DNA of 64,000 bases from Mesorhizobium loti (GTDB lineage: Bacteria; Pseudomonadota; Alphaproteobacteria; Rhizobiales; Rhizobiaceae), in assembly GCF_002858745.1 (NCBI RefSeq), contig NZ_PJRO01000005.1, positions 316,865 through 380,864 on the forward strand, given 5' to 3'. The translations under genes were made by a program, and so were the position numbers. The notes below the pieces were generated by a model. That model saw nothing but the letters and a program-made list of their open reading frames with translations, had not been told where the DNA came from and did no database searches. This document shows positions 26,301 to 34,347 of this stretch, one piece after another (within the stretch, counting starts at the first letter, position 1; each line of letters begins with the position of its first letter).

Positions 26301-27897
26301 TGAAGCCGCCGCCATTGGCACCCAGGATGATGGTGCGCGCCGTGGAGGAAAACGTATTGCCTCCCACCTGCAGCACGCCGCCATTGAAGGTCAGGTCTCC
26401 TGTACCGAGATTGTTGTCGGCCAGTGCGGACACTGTCCCGCCAGCGATAGTGGTGCCGCCCGAATAGGCATTGGCGTTAGCTAGGACCAGCGTGCCCGTG
26501 CCGGTCTTGGTCAGGCGCCCGACGCCCGAAATGACACCGGAGAGCCCGGACGTCGCGCCGTCGGTTTCTATCGTGCCGTCTGCCGCGAGATTAATCGGGC
26601 GCGTGCTGGCGGCGGCCGCAGTCATGCGCAGCGTGCCGCCATTGAAGGTCAGTGTGGCGGAAGGATCGCCGAGCTGGGTGTCGGTGGAAATCGACAACGT
26701 GCCCTGGCTGATCGTCCACGGCGTGACGGCGCCGGTCGAGCCGGTCAGCGTCCAGGTGCCGGTGCCGGTTTTCTCGAACTTGTCGAAGTTCCGGTACTGC
26801 GCTGCGGGTCCGATGGCGGAGACGTCGAAGGTGCTGTCGGCGCTGCCGCCCAGCCGCAAAATATCGTTGGCCAAGGCGCCGGCGAGAACGTTGCCGATGA
26901 TTGTGGAGCCGGCTCGAAGCTCCAGGGAAGCCCTGCCGGATGTTCCGCCGAGAACGATGGCATTGGCCGAGCCGGCGCCAGCCTGGATGGTGCCGCTGTT
27001 GATGATCGAGCCAACCGAGGATGCGCCCACACCACGGATTGCGGCGGCCTGGTTGCCTCCGATCAAGGTGCCGTAATTGATCATCGTGCCGCCACTGGCT
27101 TGAACGGCAACGGCGCCGTTGCCGGCCACCGTTCCGCTGAGATCGGAGCCACCCTGGACCGTGCCGTAGTTGGTGAAGGTTGAGGAACCCACAAAGCTCA
27201 AATAGACACCGGCGCCTGAGTAGCCGCCCTGAGTGCTGTTTCCGCCCTGGATCGTTGCTCCGGCACTGTTGACGACGGTGTTGGCGCTACCCACGTAAAC
27301 GCCGGCCATGTTGTTGGTGGTGCCGCTGCCGCTTCCCGTACCGCCTGCGATCGTGCCGTTGTTGGTGAGAGTGACGCCGCCGTTCAGGCTGACGCCAATG
27401 CCGCCAAAGGCGCTGGCGGCCGTCGCGTCACCGGCTTTGATGGTTCCATTGTTGACAACGGCACCACCCGAGCCCGTTCCGTTGACCTCAAGGCCCACTC
27501 CGGCTGCTATGCTGCCCGACTGATCCCCGCCCTTGAAGGCGCCTTCTATGGTAAGTGTCCCGCCCGGAAAGGCGCCGGAAAAGCTGATGTCGCCTGGGCT
27601 GCCGGGCACGCCCAGACCGGACAATTCGAAAGCGCCGGTTTTAATCGTTATCGACTTGTTGGACGTTGGCAGGTCAGGCGCGCTCAACACCGAAAAGCTG
27701 TTGGTCAGGGTGATCGTCGAGGCGGCATCGGCAGACAAGTTCGCCGCGGCGATCGCGTCGCGCAACTGCTGCTCGGTGCCCGCCGTGAAGTCTGCCGCAG
27801 ACGCCAGAGATGCGACGCCCAGGTTCGCAGCAACAAGCGCAGCAAACGAAACGCCAGCGCTCAAGACAGTCCGTTTGGAACATCGATTGGTCGACAC
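23392..27897 (-). CDS. Large autotransporter with beta-strand repeats and outer-membrane barrel
   Basis: The approximately 1501-residue protein is a type V (AT-1) secreted protein. From the GTG at 27897, preceded by AGAGGGG, it has a signal peptide (KRTVLSAGVSFAALVAANLG...ASA). A TTG at 27975 would add 26 residues. A long passenger follows, made of glycine/asparagine/threonine-rich autotransporter-associated repeats (for example GAGALTLAGANGYSGGTTI and GTGTLVLANANAYSGGTTI). A proline-rich linker (PEEPGKPEEPGKK) near residue 1070 leads to a helix and a C-terminal barrel ending NVKF with terminal Phe, the OmpA-assembly signal. No protease or lipase motif was seen, so it is probably adhesive. 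It is monocistronic. Confidence 0.9.
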   Translation of the reverse strand: MSTNRCSKRTVLSAGVSFAALVAANLGVASLASAADFTAGTEQQLRDAIAAANLSADAASTITLTNSFSVLSAPDLPTSNKSITIKTGAFELSGLGVPGSPGDISFSGAFPGGTLTIEGAFKGGDQSGSIAAGVGLEVNGTGSGGAVVNNGTIKAGDATAASAFGGIGVSLNGGVTLTNNGTIAGGTGSGSGTTNNMAGVYVGSANTVVNSAGATIQGGNSTQGGYSGAGVYLSFVGSSTFTNYGTVQGGSDLSGTVAGNGAVAVQASGGTMINYGTLIGGNQAAAIRGVGASSVGSIINSGTIQAGAGSANAIVLGGTSGRASLELRAGSTIIGNVLAGALANDILRLGGSADSTFDVSAIGPAAQYRNFDKFEKTGTGTWTLTGSTGAVTPWTISQGTLSISTDTQLGDPSATLTFNGGTLRMTAAAASTRPINLAADGTIETDGATSGLSGVISGVGRLTKTGTGTLVLANANAYSGGTTIAGGTVSALADNNLGTGDLTFNGGVLQVGGNTFSSTARTIILGANGGGFNVLDASNNFTVSQALNGPGGLSKSGAGALTLAGANGYSGGTTINQGTLRIGNGGTSGSIAGNVVNNGGTLAFNRSDVLTLAGTISGTGAVLQVGSGITMLTGANSYKGATAVSNGSLLINGDQTAATGPTLVLPNSTLGGSGTIGGDVTIIDLATLAPGNAGSVPGTLTINGNLFLNEASKLDYGFGQVNVAGGALNDLVKVGGNLILDGKLNVTLAPGGAFDAGVYRIASYGGTLTDNGLDITSLPVGTPAGTVFVQTAVDKQINLVNTTGLNFSFWDPINPQSNPGNNGRVVGGAGSWRNDVANNNWTTADGAANAPWANGNFTVFQGAAGTVTVDNSGAAAVTVSGMQFADNGYVIAGDTLTLTGASGTIIRVGDGTSEGAGYTATISAALQGNSRLIKTDLGTLKLTGDSSGFAGGAAIRQGILSIDGKLGGTVEVLSGGRLQGNGTISGLSVANGGVVAPGNSIGTLNIAGDVSFALGSTYDVEIAGNGTGDRITAGGKATLGGGKVAVTALDAQTSYKASQTYTILTAAGGVAGGFDPAVVTRSAFLDASLIQSANAVDLKIAVKSTIPEEPGKPEEPGKKPLFATVANTENQKQTAGALDTLQQSGTPLKLYNKLLVLSADEARAAFDGLSGEINASTVTGLLEDSRFTRDAINDRLRSAFETVGAEPLPLMGYGDDAKAMTTASVASELYGAWGSVFGSWGHFGSDGNAAKLSRSTGGFVTGVDGLVTDDVRLGFLAGYGHSSLKVDDRRSSASTDNYHLGIYGGTQWGALALRSGLAYTWSEIESSRQVAFPGFTDSLTGDYRAGTTQVFGELGYTIKAGNLAFEPFANLAYINVHTNGFNEKGGAAALTVYSGSNDNTFTTLGIRASTDFDLGSAKATVRGMIGWRHAYGDVTPTVSQAFTGSNAFSITGAPITRDAAVLEAGLDFAITPAATLGVSYHGQVGSRASDHGVRADLNVKF

Positions 27898-28058
27898 AGG
27901 TCGTGGCCCCTCTTGCCGCGGGGCCGCCACCCCGAAACGCCTTTGTAGCCAGGTAAATAAAGTTGAGAGAATCAACCGTCGCTCTCAACTTACCTTGCGG
28001 CACGAGGAATAAAAGCAACTTCTAATGAACGCAATCGCCTAAAAGTGCGTCTGCGTTT

Positions 28059-28099
28059 GGACCAGCAAAAGGGTTTATAAACCCTATCTTTGCTGGTCC
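28059..28099 (-). terminator. Stem-loop downstream of dapA homologue
   Basis: GGACCAGCAAA and TTTGCTGGTCC form an eleven-base-pair stem around an internal near-palindrome GGGTTTATAAACCC. It lies 34 bases beyond the dapA-like stop and before the autotransporter promoter. The inner palindrome could also be an operator or cruciform site. No T-run follows on the minus strand. Confidence 0.6.
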
Positions 28100-28132
28100 C
28101 AAAATGCCGGTAATGGTCGGCTGTCTCGCCCC

Positions 28133-29059
28133 TTATCTCCGCGCGGCGACCCGCTTGGGCTGGTCGAAATCGAACGGGAACAGGGCCGTGATTGCCTGTT
28201 CGACGGCGGTCTCCGTTTCCTGCCGGGCGGGCGTCAACGGCAGTCGCACTTCCGGGCTCAGTCCGAGCAGGCGGTGCAGGGCGTATTTCACCGGCACCGG
28301 GTTGGTTTCGCGCTCCAGCGCCGCAACCAGTGGTTCCAGCCGGTGCCGGATCGTCCGTGCCGAAAGCAGGTCGCCATTGCGGCAGGCGCGAAACATTTCG
28401 GCGCAGAGCCTCGGCGCCACATTGGCGACGACCGAAATCGTGCCGGCGCCGCAGATCGTGTTGAAGGCAAGTGCTGAGGCATCGTGCCCGGAAAACTGCA
28501 GGAAATCCGCGCCGGCGAGCTTGGCGGTGCGCTCCGGCCGGTCGAGATCGCCGGTGGCGTCCTTGATGCCGATGATTGCCGGAAAGGCAGCCAGCCTGCG
28601 CACCGTGTCCGGCAACAGGTCGACGCCGGTGCGGGACGGCACGTTGTAGAGGATGAGCGGGATGGTCGTCGCCTGCGCGATCGCCGCGAAATGGCGATAG
28701 AGACCCTCCTGGCTTGGCTTGTTGTAATAAGGCGTCACGACAAGGGCAGCGTCCGCGCCGCAGGCAGCGGCGGCGAGCGTCGCGGCGATGGTTTCCTCTG
28801 TGTTGTTCGAGCCGGTGCCGGCGATGACCGGAACCTGGCCGGCGACGGTTTCGACGCAGCGGCGCGTCACGGCAAGGCGTTCGTCGTGCGTCAGTGTCGG
28901 CGCCTCGCCGGTGGTGCCGCAGACGACGACGCCGTCAATACCCTGGTCGAGCTGCCAGCGGATCAGGAAATCAAAGGCCGCGATGTCGACCGCACCTTTG
29001 CGGAACGGGGTTGGCAGCGCCGCGACGGCGCCTTTGAAGCGTTTTTTGTCGGTGTCCAT
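28133..29059 (-). CDS. dapA: DapA-family 4-hydroxy-tetrahydrodipicolinate synthase homologue
   Basis: The 308-residue protein is a class I aldolase-fold DapA/N-acetylneuraminate lyase family member. VVCGTTGEAPTLTHDERL is the pyruvate-carboxylate loop (TTGE), VTPYYNKPSQEGLYRHF and ILYNVPSRTG contain the catalytic tyrosines, and IIGIKDATGD carries the Schiff-base lysine (about residue 165). All catalytic positions are as in lysine-biosynthetic DapA. It stands alone on the minus strand with AAGAGAA ahead of the ATG. Rhizobia often have several paralogues, so a role in sugar-acid or hydroxyproline catabolism is also possible; the symbol is by family. Confidence 0.85.
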   Translation of the reverse strand: MDTDKKRFKGAVAALPTPFRKGAVDIAAFDFLIRWQLDQGIDGVVVCGTTGEAPTLTHDERLAVTRRCVETVAGQVPVIAGTGSNNTEETIAATLAAAACGADAALVVTPYYNKPSQEGLYRHFAAIAQATTIPLILYNVPSRTGVDLLPDTVRRLAAFPAIIGIKDATGDLDRPERTAKLAGADFLQFSGHDASALAFNTICGAGTISVVANVAPRLCAEMFRACRNGDLLSARTIRHRLEPLVAALERETNPVPVKYALHRLLGLSPEVRLPLTPARQETETAVEQAITALFPFDFDQPKRVAARR

Positions 29060-29145
29060 GGTGGTTCTCTTTTGCTGGCCCGGTTTCGGGCCGGCCGGCG
29101 GCGCGCCTCTGACCTGGCACGGCGCGGCGTCGCCGGCCGGTCTTG

Positions 29146-29367
29146 TCAGTTGAAGAGCGAGAGCCGCGCGTCGTCCGGTGCGACGCTGACGCAGCCGGCC
29201 CTGTGATCGCTTTCGGTCTCGGCGAAATGAATGGCCGAAGCTCTGTCGGCAAAGACGCCGCCGGTGAGGCCCAGCTCGTCGCGGGCAATCCAGCGCCCAT
29301 CACCATCGCGTCCCACCACGAAGCGGTGGTTTGCGGAAGGAGGTTCCGTAATCAGGGAATTTTGCAT
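29146..29367 (-). CDS. Small conserved hypothetical protein (73 residues)
   Basis: The frame begins at the ATG at 29367, after GAGGAAGACATCG, a good ribosome site. The 73-residue sequence has HRFVVGRDGDGRWIARDELGL and DRASAIHFAETESDH, which suggests a small beta-strand/helix fold of the DUF-type seen next to stress genes. No signal peptide or helix is predicted. It lies 24 bases downstream of a small membrane protein gene and is probably cotranscribed. I do not recognise a functional family. Confidence 0.7.
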   Translation of the reverse strand: MQNSLITEPPSANHRFVVGRDGDGRWIARDELGLTGGVFADRASAIHFAETESDHRAGCVSVAPDDARLSLFN

Positions 29368-29390
29368 CGATGTCTTCCTCGTTGAGCCGA

Positions 29391-29564
29391 TCAACCCACC
29401 AACTGGTGGAAGGTGGCGATGGTGGCGAAGAAGATTGCCACCACCAGGAAGAGCCGGGCGAACATCAGCGGCTCGTTGGCATCGATGGCACGCCGGGATT
29501 GCATCGTGCGCGCGACTGCATGGGGCATGCGGTCGTCGTCATCGGGGATGTAGTAGCTGTACAT
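29391..29564 (-). CDS. Small single-pass membrane protein (57 residues)
   Basis: The ATG at 29564 is preceded by GAAAGGAACGAGAC. The 57-residue product has an acidic, tyrosine-rich N-terminus (MYSYYIPDDDDRMPH), a basic centre (RTMQSRRAI) and a C-terminal hydrophobic helix (ARLFLVVAIFFATIATFHQL). This suggests an inner-membrane anchor with the N-terminus in the cytoplasm. It is the first gene of a two-gene set with the 73-residue protein. The family is unknown to me. Confidence 0.7.
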   Translation of the reverse strand: MYSYYIPDDDDRMPHAVARTMQSRRAIDANEPLMFARLFLVVAIFFATIATFHQLVG

Positions 29565-29829
29565 GTCTCGTTCCTTTCGCACCTCGCCTTGGAGCGTGTG
29601 CAGCCGGGAAGTTAGGAGCCCCCGCATAAGGGTTCGAGAGAGAAGGCGAGGTCGAAAGATAAGGATTTCGTAAGGGTAGATGGACGCGGAATAGCTTGGC
29701 GACCTTGTCACCCAAGGAGGTCTGCACCGCTTCGCCTTCCTCAAGGCTCCGGCATGAACACAGTTGCCATGCCGGAACGCTGATGATCGGCCCCGGACGA
29801 ACTATACGGTCATATCCGCTAGCCCCGCT

Positions 29830-30549
29830 TTACGACGCGGCAACAACCGCCATTAGATTGTCGTTCAACCTTTTTGCCGCCTTGCGGAAATCGCCGAGCC
29901 GGGGCGCCATCGCCGCTTCAAGGCTTGTCGCGGCGCCGGCTCCCATGACCCGCTCCAGGCTCTGTCTGTATTCGGGGATCGCCGCCCAGTCGGTGACTGT
30001 CGTTTCCATGGCTTCGAGATGATACTGGAAACCATAGGCATGCTGGCCCCAGCGGATCGCCTGCGTCGCGCAGGCGGCATTGCTGGCCAGGATCTCGGCG
30101 CCTTCTGGCAGGCGCGATATTTCCGCGCCGTGCCATTGCAGGCAGTCGACTGCGGGTCCGAGCCCGGCAAAGATCGGATCGTTGCGGCCGGTTTCAGTCA
30201 ACTCGACCGAAGCAAGCCCCACTTCCGGCCTGCCCATCAGCCCGACCGTGCCGCCGAGCGCGGCGCCCAGCAACTGGTGGCCGAAACAGATGCCGAGATA
30301 AGGCCGTCCGAGTTCCGCCACCCAGTGCCGGATCGCCGCTTTCTCGGGTGCCAGCCAGGGATGCGCCTCTTCCTGCCACACATCCATCGGCCCGCCGAAC
30401 ACGGCGAGCAGGTCGAAACCGTCAAACGAAGGGATCGGCTCGCCGGCGTCGAGCTCGACCGGCACCCATTCATGCCCCTGTTCGGCCCAGAAGTCGCGGA
30501 AGATGCCCGGATGTTCGACATCGACGTGCTGGAAGACGAGAATGCGCAT
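29830..30549 (-). CDS. Class I glutamine amidotransferase (GMP synthase-like domain)
   Basis: The 239-residue protein has the type 1 glutamine amidotransferase triad: Cys in YLGICFGHQLLG (about residue 88), His in GFQYHLE (about residue 176) and the Glu of the same motif. VFGGPMDVW carries the oxyanion loop. It lacks the synthetase domain of GMP synthase and stands alone, so it is the GATase1_GMP-like group whose partner or substrate is often unknown, for example gamma-glutamyl hydrolases such as PuuD. Given the nearby puuA/puuB genes, polyamine breakdown is possible but not shown. Confidence 0.87.
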   Translation of the reverse strand: MRILVFQHVDVEHPGIFRDFWAEQGHEWVPVELDAGEPIPSFDGFDLLAVFGGPMDVWQEEAHPWLAPEKAAIRHWVAELGRPYLGICFGHQLLGAALGGTVGLMGRPEVGLASVELTETGRNDPIFAGLGPAVDCLQWHGAEISRLPEGAEILASNAACATQAIRWGQHAYGFQYHLEAMETTVTDWAAIPEYRQSLERVMGAGAATSLEAAMAPRLGDFRKAAKRLNDNLMAVVAAS

Positions 30550-30731
30550 GGGTCGCTCCGTCAGGGTCGCTCAAGGCGGGATTATTCCATAGACGGGCAG
30601 CGTTGGTTTCCCAATGATCCAGACGTAAGGTTCAACCATCACAACGCCGTGGCGCGTTCGGTTGCCCGGCGATTTGTTGACAAGGTCCGGCCGTTTCCGG
30701 CAAGAGCCCTGAAATCCATCGGAATGTGTTC

Positions 30732-32042
30732 ATGACCAATGTCGCCCTGACCGGACTTGCCCGCGATCTCGCCAGGCGCGCCGACGAGGGCAGGCCTGTG
30801 CGCATCGGCGTCATTGGCTCCGGCGAGATGGGCACCGACCTGGTCACGCAAGGCATGCTGATGCCGGGTATCGAGGTCTGCGCCATTTCCACCCGGCGCC
30901 CGCACACCGCGCGCGAGGCGATCCGCATCGCTTATGGCAACGAGGCAATGGCGCGCGAGGCCGAAAACCAGGCGCAGGTCACCGCGGCGATCGAGGCCGG
31001 CAGGATCGCCATCACCTCCAACGACATGCTGGTCACCAACCCGCTGATCGACGTGGTGATCGACGCCACCGGCAAGCCGGGCGTCGCCGCCGATTTCTGC
31101 CTGTCGGCGATGGAACACGGCAAACATCTGGTGATGATGAATGTCGAGGCCGACGTCACCATCGGCTGCCTGCTCAAGAAGGAAGCCGACCGTCTGGGCG
31201 TCGTCTATTCGCTCGGTGCCGGCGACGAACCATCCTCCTGCATGGAGCTGATCGAATTCGTGTCGGCACTCGGCTGCACGGTCGTCGCCGCCGGCAAGGG
31301 CAAGAACAATCCGCTCAATCATGATGCCGTGCCTGACGACTATCGCGCCGAAGCCGAGCGCCGCAACATGAACCCGCGCATGCTGGTCGAGTTCGTCGAC
31401 GGCTCCAAGACCATGGTCGAGATGTGCGCCATCGCCAACGCCACCGGCCTGGTGCCGGACAGGCCTGGCATGCACGGCCCCGCCGCCAACCGTGACGAGC
31501 TGGCCAAGGTGCTGATTCCGCGCGCCGACGGCGGCGTGCTGTCGAAGAAGGGCGTGGTCGACTACACCATCGGCAAGGGCGTGGCCCCCGGCGTCTTCGT
31601 CATCGTCGAGGCCACGCATCCACGCGTCATTGAACGCCTGGATGATCTGCATGTCGGCAAGGGTCCCTATTACGGCCTGTTCCGCCCCTATCACCTGACC
31701 TCGCTGGAAGTGCCGCTGACGGCCGCCCGCATCATGCTCTACGGCAAGCCGGACATGGTGCCGCTGCCGCGTCCCGTCGCCGAGGTCTGCGCGGTGGCCA
31801 AGCGCGACCTCGCCGCAGGCGAGACCTTCGATGCCATCGGCGAGACCTGCTACCGCTCCTGGACGATGACGGTCGGGGAAGCGCGCGCTGAGCGCGCCGT
31901 GCCGGTCGGCCTGCTCGAGGGCGGCAAGGTGTTGAAGCCGGTGAAAAAGGGCGAACTGCTCACCGCAGACAACGCCGCTCCGGACAGCTCGACGCGGCTT
32001 TATGCCTTGCGCAAGCAGCAGGACGAGATGCTCTACGGCTGA
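30732..32042 (+). CDS. Homoserine-dehydrogenase-like oxidoreductase with SAF domain
   Basis: The 436-residue protein has an N-terminal Rossmann domain (RIGVIGSGEMGTDLV near residue 24), a catalytic-type middle region (DVVIDATGKPGVAADF; YSLGAGDEPSSCMELIEF) and a C-terminal SAF-like part (VAKRDLAAGETFDAIGETCYRSWTM, then PVKKGELLTADNAA). The domain order is that of a family often misannotated as FlgA or homoserine dehydrogenase. Members occur in sugar-acid and branched-carbon sugar catabolic loci. Start is ATG at 30732, with an in-frame GTG six bases before. It stands alone; its substrate is open. Confidence 0.8.
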   Translation: MTNVALTGLARDLARRADEGRPVRIGVIGSGEMGTDLVTQGMLMPGIEVCAISTRRPHTAREAIRIAYGNEAMAREAENQAQVTAAIEAGRIAITSNDMLVTNPLIDVVIDATGKPGVAADFCLSAMEHGKHLVMMNVEADVTIGCLLKKEADRLGVVYSLGAGDEPSSCMELIEFVSALGCTVVAAGKGKNNPLNHDAVPDDYRAEAERRNMNPRMLVEFVDGSKTMVEMCAIANATGLVPDRPGMHGPAANRDELAKVLIPRADGGVLSKKGVVDYTIGKGVAPGVFVIVEATHPRVIERLDDLHVGKGPYYGLFRPYHLTSLEVPLTAARIMLYGKPDMVPLPRPVAEVCAVAKRDLAAGETFDAIGETCYRSWTMTVGEARAERAVPVGLLEGGKVLKPVKKGELLTADNAAPDSSTRLYALRKQQDEMLYG

Positions 32043-32056
32043 GTTGGCAAGTTGCC

Positions 32057-32389
32057 TTACAGCTTCGTTAGCCGTTCGCCCGGTCCGCCAAGCCGCTCCG
32101 CGCCCAGGACATCCGCGACATCCATACGGCGTGGGTGCCATGCCACGACGCGCGCAATCTCCGCAATGGTGTGCAGATCGTCTGCATCCGTACCGGGATC
32201 CAGCAATACGAGCTGTGACCAATAGGCGGCGGAGACATTCATCACCACATCGAGCCATAGACGGCCGTCATCCGTCTGCACGAGAATCCACTGCCAGTCG
32301 GCAAGCGCCAGCACCTGTCCCGGCCTTTCCGTCCCGTCGGCCAGGATATTGACAGGGTCGCCAACCTTCAGGGGTTCAGTTGCCGTCAT
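32057..32389 (-). CDS. Conserved hypothetical protein
   Basis: The 110-residue protein starts at the ATG at 32389 (GGAGCGA precedes). PLKVGDPVNILADGTERPGQVLALADWQWILVQTDDGRLWLDV is a tryptophan-rich, SH3-like beta-barrel segment. A helix-rich C-terminus with TIAEIARVVAWHPRRMDVADVL follows. No signal peptide or membrane segment is seen. It begins 24 bases after the proC stop on the same strand, so the two are probably cotranscribed. The function is unknown. Confidence 0.65.
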   Translation of the reverse strand: MTATEPLKVGDPVNILADGTERPGQVLALADWQWILVQTDDGRLWLDVVMNVSAAYWSQLVLLDPGTDADDLHTIAEIARVVAWHPRRMDVADVLGAERLGGPGERLTKL

Positions 32390-32413
32390 TCGCTCCAAAA
32401 GCCTGGTCGAAAG

Positions 32414-33229
32414 TCACGTCCCCAGTTCCACCGCCCGCGCCCGTGCCGCCTCGACGGCTTCGGTGACGAGGTTTTTCAGCCGGCCGCCACCCATCAGGAC
32501 GCCGAGCGCCGCCGCCGTCGTGCCGTTCGGGCTGGTCACCTGCTGGCGCAGCAGGCCGGGCTCTTCGCCGCTTTCGGCGGCGAGCGTGGCGGCACCATAG
32601 ACCGTCTGCATGGCAAGCAGTTTGGCCGTAGCGGCTGGTAGGCCTGCCTGTTCGCCGGCGGCGGTCAGGCATTCGATGAAATGGAAGATGTAGGCAGGGC
32701 CCGAACCCGAAACGGCGGTCACTGCATCCATCAGCGCTTCATCGTCGATCGTCGCGACGGCGCCGCTGGAGGAGAGCAGGTCAACCACGAAGCTTCTGGC
32801 TGTCTCGGAAACCAGGCTGTTGGAAAACACCACCATCATTCCCTTGCCGATGGCCGCCGGCGTGTTCGGCATGCAGCGCACGATCGGCGTGCGTTCGCCC
32901 AGAATGCCGGCAAAGGTGGCGACTGGCGTTCCGGCGGCGACGCTGAGGAAGGTCGTCTCGCCATTGCCGAATTTCGCATAGACGGCCGTCACCTCGCGGA
33001 TCACCTGCGGCTTGACGGCCAGCACGACAAGCGCCGGTTTTGTATCTGCCGCTATGTCCGCGGCATCCGCGACCGCCGGACAGCCCAAGGCTTCCGCGCG
33101 GGCGCGCAGCGCATCGGCGGGCTCCACGACCAGCACTTCCGCCGCCTTCAGTCTGGCGGATTTCACCCAGCCGGCAAGCATGGCGTACCCCATATTGCCG
33201 CAACCGGCGAGAACAAGCTTGATGGTCAT
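32414..33229 (-). CDS. proC: Pyrroline-5-carboxylate reductase
   Basis: The 271-residue protein has the N-terminal Rossmann motif VLAGCGNMGYAMLAGW (residues 6-21) and the C-terminal dimerisation and substrate domain with VSGSGPAYIFHFIECLTAAGEQAGL and QVTSPNGTTAAAL. This is the classic ProC signature. It catalyses the last step of proline synthesis, reducing pyrroline-5-carboxylate with NAD(P)H. The start at 33229 is chosen over the ATG at 33265 for family length. It is divergent from folD with a 197-base spacer. Confidence 0.92.
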   Translation of the reverse strand: MTIKLVLAGCGNMGYAMLAGWVKSARLKAAEVLVVEPADALRARAEALGCPAVADAADIAADTKPALVVLAVKPQVIREVTAVYAKFGNGETTFLSVAAGTPVATFAGILGERTPIVRCMPNTPAAIGKGMMVVFSNSLVSETARSFVVDLLSSSGAVATIDDEALMDAVTAVSGSGPAYIFHFIECLTAAGEQAGLPAATAKLLAMQTVYGAATLAAESGEEPGLLRQQVTSPNGTTAAALGVLMGGGRLKNLVTEAVEAARARAVELGT

Positions 33230-33426
33230 GGAAAGCCTCCCGAAAGCCTTTCCATAAACGGTCATGCAAGGGGGTGGAAGAGCGGCAACGATTTCCCTGG
33301 GATTACGCGCCGGTTTCGAGTTTACGGCATGCGACGGCGTTTTGGCGGGATTGCACTGGCGGATTTTCGTGAGAATGTCGCGCCGTCTATTTTAGCTCGA
33401 ATGTGATTTGGCTGACCGGGTGAAGC

Positions 33427-34317
33427 ATGGCTGACGTGATCGACGGAAAGAAAGTGGCAGAGGATGTGGTCGGCAAGGTCAAGGCGCTGACGGCAGCACT
33501 TGCCGGCACAAAACCTGGCCTTGCAGTCGTCATCGTCGGCGAGGATCCGGCCAGCCAGGTCTATGTCGCCTCCAAGTCCCGAACCGCCAAGGAATGCGGT
33601 TTTCATTCCGTGCAGCATACGCTGGCGGCTCAGACGAGCGAAGCCGCGCTGCTCGGCATCATCGCGGACCTGAACGCGGATCCGGCCATCCACGGCATCC
33701 TGGTGCAACTGCCGTTGCCCGCCCATATCGATGCCGGCAAGGTCATCCAGGCCATCGCGCCGGAAAAGGATGTCGACGGCTTTCATTTCATCAATGTCGG
33801 CAAGCTCGGCGCTGGCGAGGTGGAAACCGCCTTCGTGCCCTGCACGCCCGCCGGTTCGATGCTGCTGATCGAGCGCGTGCGCGGCAAGGACCTGTCGGGC
33901 CTGAATGCCGTTGTCCTCGGCCGCTCCAACATCGTCGGCAAGCCGATGGCCAACCTGCTTCTCGCCGCCAACTGCACCGTCACCATCGCACACAGCCGCA
34001 CGAAAGACCTGCCGGCGCTCGCCCGCACCGCCGACATCCTGGTCGCCGCGGTTGGCCGGCCGGAAATGGTGAAAGGGGATTGGATCAAGCCGGGTGCCAC
34101 CATCATCGATGTCGGCATCAACCGCACTCCGGCGCCCGAAAAGGGCGAGGGCAAGACGCGCCTGGTCGGCGATGTGGCTTATGCGGAGGCTGCGGCCGTT
34201 GCCGGCGCTATCACGCCGGTGCCTGGCGGCGTTGGCCCGATGACGATCGCCATGCTGATGGCCAATACGGTGATTTCCGCTTATCTTGCCGCCGGTCTCG
34301 ACCGCCCCACCTTCTGA
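33427..34317 (+). CDS. folD: Methylenetetrahydrofolate dehydrogenase/cyclohydrolase
   Basis: The 296-residue bifunctional protein interconverts 5,10-methylene-, methenyl- and 10-formyl-tetrahydrofolate. Family motifs include [16 protein letters not shown] (Tyr46 and Lys50 are the catalytic pair), [40 protein letters not shown] and [14 protein letters not shown]. It is complete and begins seven bases after a weak purine-rich site. The next gene, an AraC-type regulator, follows closely but is probably separate. I saw no riboswitch fold upstream. Confidence 0.95.
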   Translation: MADVIDGKKVAEDVVGKVKALTAALAGTKPGLAVVIVGEDPASQVYVASKSRTAKECGFHSVQHTLAAQTSEAALLGIIADLNADPAIHGILVQLPLPAHIDAGKVIQAIAPEKDVDGFHFINVGKLGAGEVETAFVPCTPAGSMLLIERVRGKDLSGLNAVVLGRSNIVGKPMANLLLAANCTVTIAHSRTKDLPALARTADILVAAVGRPEMVKGDWIKPGATIIDVGINRTPAPEKGEGKTRLVGDVAYAEAAAVAGAITPVPGGVGPMTIAMLMANTVISAYLAAGLDRPTF

Positions 34318-34347
34318 TCATCTCGCCGAAAGAGCGCAGCTTTGCCG

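Noticed and set aside
29565..29744. N-terminal extension of the small membrane protein up to 29744.
   Set aside because: The extra 60 residues are arginine- and serine-rich, and the ATG at 29564 has a good ribosome site, so the shorter form is preferred.
33230..33426. Possible folate-type riboswitch upstream of folD.
   Set aside because: No recognisable paired core was seen; spacer sequence is ordinary.
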